A stretch of DNA of 64,000 bases, from the NCBI GenBank assembly GCA_947644305.1, contig CANRYS010000015.1, positions 21,446 through 85,445 on the forward strand, given 5' to 3'. Made by a program: the position numbers and the translations under genes. This DNA is from an uncultured Roseburia sp. (GTDB lineage Bacteria; Bacillota; Clostridia; Lachnospirales; Lachnospiraceae). Below, piece after piece: positions 57,822 through 64,000 of this stretch. Under the pieces are notes generated by a model. It saw only the letters and a program-made list of their open reading frames with translations, had not been told where the DNA came from and ran no database searches. The stretch's first letter is position 1. Each line of letters begins with the position of its first letter.

Positions 57822-58799
57822 ATGGAATATCGCAGTATGGGAAAATCAGGATTGAAGGTGAGTGAGATTGCAGTGGGGAGCTGGATGACAGATCTCACCG
57901 GAAGCGAAAAGGCAAAGATAGCAGAAGAAACAATACGGCTCGCATATGATAAGGGTGTCAACTTCTTTGACTGCGCTGACGGCTACAGCGGCGGAGAGGC
58001 AGAGCGCTTTTTGGGGAGGTTACTTAAAGATTATCGCCGAAGTTCTTATGTGATATCCAGCAAAGTATTTTTTCCGACAGGTCCCTCTGTCACTGAGTCA
58101 GGACTATCAAGAAAGCATATTTTTGAAAATATTGACCGCACTCTTATAAATATGCAGTTGGATTATATCGATCTGTACTACTGCCACCGCTTCGACCCAA
58201 CAACTCCGATGGAAGAAACGCTCCGTGCTCTGAGTGCCCTGGTGGATCAGGGAAAAATCCTTTATTATGGTGTCAGTGAAGAATGGGGCGGAGCCCGTCT
58301 GATGGAGGCACAAAAGATTATTGAGAAATATGGTCTTCACCCGATGACCAGTCTACAGCCACAATATCATATGTTGGATCGATATATCGAGCATGAAATT
58401 ATGGAAATCTGTGAGAAATACGGCATCGGCATCGCACCATTTTCACCCCTTGCCCAAGGGCTGCTCACTGGTAAGTACAAGAAAGGACAGCCATATCCAG
58501 AAGGTTCCCGCGCCACCCATCAGGCAGATAAGCAGGTAAATCATCTTTTGACGGATGAAAATCTGGACAAAGTGGCAGCGATGGAGAAGATTGCAGGAAA
58601 TCTTGGCATAACGATGTCGGTCCTCGCCCTGTCATGGATTCTGCGCAAAGGTATCATCAGCAGTGTGATCACAGGAGCAAGCAAACCATCACAGTTAGAA
58701 AGCAATCTCGCAGCCACCGGATTTAAAATTCCGGCGGATGCCCTGGAAGAGATTGATAAAATTCTGGGATTTACACCATTTGAAAGACATGTGGGATGA
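57822..58799 (+). CDS. aldo/keto reductase
   Basis: MEYRSMGKSGLKVSEIAVGSWMTD...GVNFFDCADGYSGGEAERFLGRLL. Confidence 0.92.
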   Translation: MEYRSMGKSGLKVSEIAVGSWMTDLTGSEKAKIAEETIRLAYDKGVNFFDCADGYSGGEAERFLGRLLKDYRRSSYVISSKVFFPTGPSVTESGLSRKHIFENIDRTLINMQLDYIDLYYCHRFDPTTPMEETLRALSALVDQGKILYYGVSEEWGGARLMEAQKIIEKYGLHPMTSLQPQYHMLDRYIEHEIMEICEKYGIGIAPFSPLAQGLLTGKYKKGQPYPEGSRATHQADKQVNHLLTDENLDKVAAMEKIAGNLGITMSVLALSWILRKGIISSVITGASKPSQLESNLAATGFKIPADALEEIDKILGFTPFERHVG

Positions 58800-58961
58800 T
58801 AGAAAATCTTTTTCAATAAAGTAGAAGAATAAGAAAGCTTCCTATGGCGAAAAAAAGAGGATAGTCCCTCAAGTCAACTTATGACTTTTGGGACACCCTC
58901 ATATAGAAACACAATATCAAAAATTCCTTCTGATTCTATTTCACAGTGGACACCCTTACCT

Positions 58962-60524
58962 TCAACTACAACCCGCTTCTTTCATCACCAGCAGAACATC
59001 CCCTGCATTGATCAGATCGCTCTCCAGCTTGTTGATCTCCATAATTGTATCCGTAGTCGTATAAAATTCTTTGGCGATGTCCCAGAGTTCATCCCCTTTC
59101 TGAACGACATAACCGATCAGGCCGGGCTCTCTCGCCCTGGCATCACAGTCCAGTGACTCCATCTTAAAGTCTGCAATAATTGGTTCCTCGATATTATTGA
59201 AAGCAAGAATATCGATCATGACAACCGCCTTGATATCCGCTTCATTTTCTCCCAGAAGAGAACCACTGATCTGCTCGATGCCCGCCGTCATGCGTATATC
59301 GCTGTCCGGGAGGATATCTGGGATCTGTATATGTTGTTCAAAGGGCAGAATCCCCGATGAAGCCGCCAGCGGTACCGCATCGTCCGACGACTGGTACAAA
59401 ACATTTATATCAATAATACCCTCTACTTCCACACCATCCTCTACGATCCGTTTGCCATCTACACGCACAGCCCCCGTCACTTTCCAGATCTGCAGCGGGG
59501 TATTGGCGCCATCCAGAGGAATTTTCCCGTTTACTCTAGATTTACTCTTATTCTTCATGATGAGGTTCTCAAAATAAGAGGTTTCAAATACTGGCGTACA
59601 TTCCTTTTCTGTTGAGTAAAAATCTGTAAGAAGCTCCAGTCTCTCCTCGCCAAATGCCTTTATATCCAGATCCAGGACGATTTCTACATCGATGACGCGG
59701 TCTTCACCGTCTTCATCCTCCTTCACCTCGATCTCTCTGCTGTGGATGCCCACATCTGCCTGAACCACGTTGGTCTCGTCGCAGCCCCCGCAGTTTATTT
59801 CCCCGCTGAGGGGTACGATACACTCATGAAAATTTAACTGCGGTGCCTCGTCATTACTCAGATAGATCAGGAAAAGGCTGGCTTCACCGGAAAGCACCAG
59901 CTTATCTTCACCGACTCTGGTCTCCACTTCCAGCAGGCTCACATCATCATACAAAATGCGGCCGATGGTATCCTTCGTTCCAGGGATCTTACATTCATCC
60001 CTCACCCGGAGAGTATCCTTTTTAGCCAGGATAAGCCGGGTGATATCCATGCTTTTTTTGCGTTTGAGGATGGACTCATCTCCCTCAATATCAATGGCAC
60101 CCTCGCCATCATAGACCGATTCCGACACCACTTCCATATTAACGATGGCCTTTACCCCAAATTTACGAGAATTGATCAGCTCTCCCCTTAGATCTTCAAT
60201 GGATGAGTGTACCGAGATCTCATCCTCCCTGGTGGAATCACATCCCAGAGCCACCGTTTCACTGATGGGAATATTTCCTGTCAGGTCGCAGACCGGCATC
60301 TCGTCCTCTCCGGCATACAGGATCGTAAAATACAAAGCGCCTTTTATGTTGGCTCTGCCATCCACAACCCGTATCTCCTCTATTACTACCTCACCCTTCT
60401 CCTGCATGATCGCCCTGGCATCCGGTTTGATATCCGGTACATTAAAATCTGCATCCAGTGTGATCTGAACATTTTCCCGGCTGTTGCACCGGTTCATGTG
60501 AACTCTCTGTTTTATAAGTTCCAT
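58962..60524 (-). CDS. DUF3794 (SPOCS) and LysM domain spore protein, SipL-like
   Basis: Repeated SPOCS domains (NVQITLDADFNVPDIKPDARAIMQEKGEV) and C-terminal LysM (YVVQKGDELWDIAKEFYTTTDTIMEINKLESDLINAGDVLLV). Confidence 0.85.
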   Translation of the reverse strand: MELIKQRVHMNRCNSRENVQITLDADFNVPDIKPDARAIMQEKGEVVIEEIRVVDGRANIKGALYFTILYAGEDEMPVCDLTGNIPISETVALGCDSTREDEISVHSSIEDLRGELINSRKFGVKAIVNMEVVSESVYDGEGAIDIEGDESILKRKKSMDITRLILAKKDTLRVRDECKIPGTKDTIGRILYDDVSLLEVETRVGEDKLVLSGEASLFLIYLSNDEAPQLNFHECIVPLSGEINCGGCDETNVVQADVGIHSREIEVKEDEDGEDRVIDVEIVLDLDIKAFGEERLELLTDFYSTEKECTPVFETSYFENLIMKNKSKSRVNGKIPLDGANTPLQIWKVTGAVRVDGKRIVEDGVEVEGIIDINVLYQSSDDAVPLAASSGILPFEQHIQIPDILPDSDIRMTAGIEQISGSLLGENEADIKAVVMIDILAFNNIEEPIIADFKMESLDCDARAREPGLIGYVVQKGDELWDIAKEFYTTTDTIMEINKLESDLINAGDVLLVMKEAGCS

Positions 60525-60831
60525 ATGCCCTCCTCACTATAGCCTGGCGCGCAGGCAGGCTACGGCTTAATTACTTCTAAACTATCTATATTCCGGGGGC
60601 ATCACGGTTATTCCAGCTTTTTGTAAAAATAGAAGGAATATTTTTCCGTTTGCCGCATATAATAATAATGTTATTTCATTGCGCAAAAAAGGAAACAGAG
60701 ATACAAAAATTGACAAACACAATATTATGTGGTACAATAGAATTGTATTTCTATATATCGTGGTAATACACTGAAGGGACATGGGACATCATATTACCTG
60801 TCCGGCGACAGGAGAAAGGTCGGTATTATTT

Positions 60832-61077
60832 ATGTTGAAAACAGATGTTGGAAATGTGCGTAAGGCAGTAAGTAAGCACATTGGAAGCAGAGTAGTGATA
60901 CGTTGCAATTTGGGAAGACATAAAGTAGACGTTACAGAAGGTGTTATCACGGAAACATTCCCAAGTATATTCCTGATCACAGTAGAAAATGAGCTTGAGA
61001 ACACAAGCCAGACGATCTCATACAGCTACACAGATGTATTGACAAAGGATGTTCAAATAACGCTTTGTAAAGCATAA
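60832..61077 (+). CDS. veg: Veg family protein
   Basis: DVGNVRKAVSKHIGSRVVIRCNLGRHKVDVTEGVITETFPSIFLITV; internal Met start. Confidence 0.88.
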   Translation: MLKTDVGNVRKAVSKHIGSRVVIRCNLGRHKVDVTEGVITETFPSIFLITVENELENTSQTISYSYTDVLTKDVQITLCKA

Positions 61078-61114
61078 CAAAGCACTTTTCTCATACGATT
61101 TACTTTTCTCAGCA

Positions 61115-61145
61115 AAAAACGGCTGCCACAGCAGTCGTTTTTTGT
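61115..61145 (+). terminator. Rho-independent terminator after veg
   Basis: AACGGCTGC-CACA-GCAGTCGTT then TTTT. Confidence 0.8.
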
Positions 61146-61177
61146 GTTTAGTAGAGGCCTTCAGGCCATAATTATTT

Positions 61178-62365
61178 TTATTTCTTTACGATCACATCAA
61201 AGATCGTCGCTGCCACCTCTTCCTTTGACATGCAGGGAAGCTCAACCAGCCCCTCCTCCATAATCAGCGTGACAATGTTTGTATCGGAACCAAAACCGGC
61301 TCCCTCCGTGTTCAGGTTATTGGCAACAATCAGATCTACATGTTTATCCTTCAGCTTCTGTTGTGAATTTTCTATCATATTTTCCGTCTCCATAGAAAAA
61401 CCACAGATATATTGCCCCTGTCTGCGGCGGGCGCCAAGATAAGCAAGAATATCCTGAGTGCGCTTTAGCTCTAGTGTACTCTCCCCCTCTTTTTTCTTGA
61501 TCTTCTCCTCATGGTATTCCACTGGAGTAAAATCTGCCACCGCCGCCGCTTTGATAATAATATCCATATCCGGCGCCAATTTTTTCACTTCACGAAACAT
61601 ATCTTCGGCGCTCTCTACTCTGACCAGATTTACACAAATCGGAGGCGGCAGTTGGGTCGGCGCACTTACCAGTGTCACTTCTGCCCCCCGGTACATAGCG
61701 ACCTTCGCCAGTGCATAACCCATTTTTCCGGTAGAATGATTGGTGATAAAACGCACTGGATCGATGGCCTCACGGGTAGCCCCGGCAGTAACCAGTACTT
61801 TCTTTCCTTCCAGATCCTTTTCCAGATGAATTTCCCGCAAAACGTATTCCAACAGGATCTCCTCTGAGGGAAGTTTTCCTTTCCCCACCGCCTTACAGGC
61901 GAGGATTCCGGTATCCGGCTCGATCACTTCCATGCCAAAATCCCTCAATCTCTGCAGATTGTGCTGTACAATAGGATTCTCATACATATTCGTGTTCATC
62001 GCCGGCGCCACCAGTTTGCGGCAACGGCAGGCGAGTGCCGTCGTCGTCAGCATATCGTCCGCGATACCTCCCGCCAGCTTTCCGATCACATCGGCAGAGG
62101 CCGGCGCCACCAGCATCAGATCTGCCTTATCTCCCAGCGCCACATGTTCTATATTATAATTAAAATTCCTGTCAAATGTATCCACAAGGCACTTATGCCC
62201 TGTGAGAGTCTCAAAAGTAATTGGATTAATAATATTGGTAGCATTTTTTGTCATGATCACATGGACATCACAGTGAAGCTTCATGAGCATACTCGTGAGA
62301 TTCGCCATTTTGTATGCCGCGATGCTTCCTGTCACTCCAAGCACTACCGTCTTTCCCTTTAACAT
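61178..62365 (-). CDS. coaBC: bifunctional phosphopantothenoylcysteine decarboxylase / phosphopantothenate-cysteine ligase
   Basis: LGVTGSIAAYKMANLTSML, APAMNTNMY, VLVTAGATREAIDPVRFITNHSTGKMGYALA. Confidence 0.95.
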   Translation of the reverse strand: MLKGKTVVLGVTGSIAAYKMANLTSMLMKLHCDVHVIMTKNATNIINPITFETLTGHKCLVDTFDRNFNYNIEHVALGDKADLMLVAPASADVIGKLAGGIADDMLTTTALACRCRKLVAPAMNTNMYENPIVQHNLQRLRDFGMEVIEPDTGILACKAVGKGKLPSEEILLEYVLREIHLEKDLEGKKVLVTAGATREAIDPVRFITNHSTGKMGYALAKVAMYRGAEVTLVSAPTQLPPPICVNLVRVESAEDMFREVKKLAPDMDIIIKAAAVADFTPVEYHEEKIKKKEGESTLELKRTQDILAYLGARRRQGQYICGFSMETENMIENSQQKLKDKHVDLIVANNLNTEGAGFGSDTNIVTLIMEEGLVELPCMSKEEVAATIFDVIVKK

Positions 62366-62430
62366 TTTGCTACCTCTCTTCTAAATTATTTTCTCAATGT
62401 ACTACTGATAAAAATCAGCGGCATAGTACA

Positions 62431-62814
62431 TTAGTTCAACTGTCCGTGTTTTTCATAGGAAGAAATTCTCTGCACCTTATTATCATCATTCACGAAAACT
62501 ACCTTGGGGCGGTGATTCTTCGCCTCCTCCGGCGTCATCTCGCAATATGCCATGATGATAATGTGATCCCCCACCTGAACTTGTCTAGCCGCAGCGCCAT
62601 TCAGACAGATCATGCCGGAATTCTCTTCTCCCGCTATGGTGTAGGTCTCAAATCGGCTTCCATTTTCCACATCCACGATCTGAACTTTTTCATATTCAAG
62701 AATTCCTGCTGCTTCCATAAGCGCCGGATCCACCGTGATACTCCCTACATAATTTAACTCAGCCTGCACAACAGTGGCGCGATGAATCTTTCCCTTTAAC
62801 ATTGTAATATTCAT
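62431..62814 (-). CDS. panD: aspartate 1-decarboxylase
   Basis: [34 protein letters not shown]...[22 protein letters not shown] processing site. Confidence 0.95.
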   Translation of the reverse strand: MNITMLKGKIHRATVVQAELNYVGSITVDPALMEAAGILEYEKVQIVDVENGSRFETYTIAGEENSGMICLNGAAARQVQVGDHIIIMAYCEMTPEEAKNHRPKVVFVNDDNKVQRISSYEKHGQLN

Positions 62815-62840
62815 AGCTTACCTCATTTCTTGTAAAAATC

Positions 62841-63296
62841 TTACTTTACACTAACTTCCCGATGATCGATACATGTTGAAAATACGATCAATGTCTTTGT
62901 CCTTCCATAGATCTGGAGTTCACCGATAAACTGATCCAGCTCCATCGTGCTCTTAAACTGAACCTCCAGTAGCATGGAGTAATCCCCCGTAACACAGTTG
63001 CATTCGATCACGTTAGGACAGTCCTTAATAAAAGGATAAAAATCCTTCTTATCTTTGGGCTCAACTTCCAGATTTATAAACGCTTTGATATGATATCCCA
63101 AAAGTTCCGGGTTCAGGCTCGCATGAAACCCGGTTATATACTTCTCATTTACAAGATGATTGATCCGTGCCGATACCGCTGGCGCCGTAAGAAATACCGC
63201 CTGGGCAATGTCTTTTACCGGAGTTCTGGCATCCTTTTCCAAAATCTCAATTATCTGCTTGTCTATGGCATCCAAATGGTCATTTTTCATAACAAT
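62841..63296 (-). CDS. Lrp/AsnC-family regulator
   Basis: LDAIDKQIIEILEKDARTPVKDIAQAVFLTAPAVSARINHLVNEKYITGF. Confidence 0.9.
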   Translation of the reverse strand: MVMKNDHLDAIDKQIIEILEKDARTPVKDIAQAVFLTAPAVSARINHLVNEKYITGFHASLNPELLGYHIKAFINLEVEPKDKKDFYPFIKDCPNVIECNCVTGDYSMLLEVQFKSTMELDQFIGELQIYGRTKTLIVFSTCIDHREVSVK

Positions 63297-63633
63297 CTCC
63301 CCATTACAAATCAAATCCCTCATAGTATAGCACTTATTTTCTCCCTCGTCCATAGCCACTTTAGAAAATAAACAAAAAACCTTAAAACGCTTTTATTTAT
63401 AACATATTTTCTTATTATTCATAACGTTTCAAGGTCTTTCTGTTCATGTATTGACTTTATTCAAATAGTAGGATAAGATGGCATTCTATCAGTGGCGAAT
63501 AGCAATTATGATAGAACTGCTACATTTGACCACATTTTTCCTTATAATATCAAAAAACAGGGGCTTCTGCATCCGGTGTTTGTACCGTGCACTGCCTCTG
63601 TTTTATTTTCTGTCTAGTATGTCGAACTTTTGA

Positions 63634-63945
63634 TTATTTACTTTGCGATACAAGATTATATATCATATCAACTGTATCTGAAACACTAAAATTTTTAGTT
63701 ATTATCTTTTCAAGAATAATATGAATAAAATCCTTTTCTTTCCACCATCTTTTCATATCTTGTTCTCCAAAATCCGCCTTATTAGGCTTTGTTGCATGCC
63801 TTTGTAATGTTTCTTCAAATAACAAATCATAATAAAAAGCTAATATGTCTTTGCCATATTCTTGGACCGCCAATTCAAACAAAGGCATATAAATCTCCGC
63901 AGGAAGTATGCCATCCAAAATTGTAATATCTGAATTTTGTGAGTG
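63634..63945 (-). pseudogene. 5'-truncated gene, possibly a TetR-type regulator C-terminal domain
   Basis: Frame stays open upstream of the called TTG start (SQNSDITILDGILPAEIYMPLFELAVQ...) until about 63945, where composition changes. Confidence 0.4.
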
Positions 63946-64000
63946 GGGGGTGCGGACATTTTTCTGGACTCCCTAAGGGCTCCGAAAGGAGCTGAATCAC

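Noticed and set aside
1-64000. CRISPR arrays, rRNA and tRNA genes
   Set aside because: No regularly spaced direct repeats and no recognisable rRNA or tRNA cloverleaf were noticed by eye; a tRNAscan/CRISPR search was not possible.

Overview
The window looks like a Clostridia/Lachnospiraceae-type Firmicute chromosome. Housekeeping blocks include clpC, addAB, nadE, feoAAB plus a DtxR-type regulator, hydE, a SPOCS/LysM spore protein, veg, and coaBC-panD-lrp. Two accessory regions sit between them. (1) An approximately 8.0 kb AT-rich element (about 34,878-42,831) is inserted inside the sporulation gene spmA. It carries three tandem large serine recombinases, a small DUF6870-like protein, a divergent PRPP synthetase and a SAM synthetase. 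Removing it at a GG dinucleotide restores an in-frame SpmA of about 197 aa directly upstream of spmB. The predicted excision joint has dyad symmetry centred on that GG. This is a candidate skin-like, possibly sporulation-regulated, intervening element. (2) An approximately 16-34 kb island holds an agr-type quorum-sensing locus, including a 47-aa AgrD peptide absent from the ORF track and LytTR-like direct repeats at its promoter. It also holds an unusual set of acyl carrier protein, PaaK-like adenylating enzyme and BtrH-like protein with decayed duplicate copies, secreted LRR/subtilase/Ig-like proteins, an AbiE toxin-antitoxin pair and XRE regulators. A candidate 6S RNA with promoter and terminator lies near 15.8-16.0 kb. 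No rRNA, CRISPR array or tRNA was recognised. All calls are from reading the sequence and supplied translations; no searches were run.
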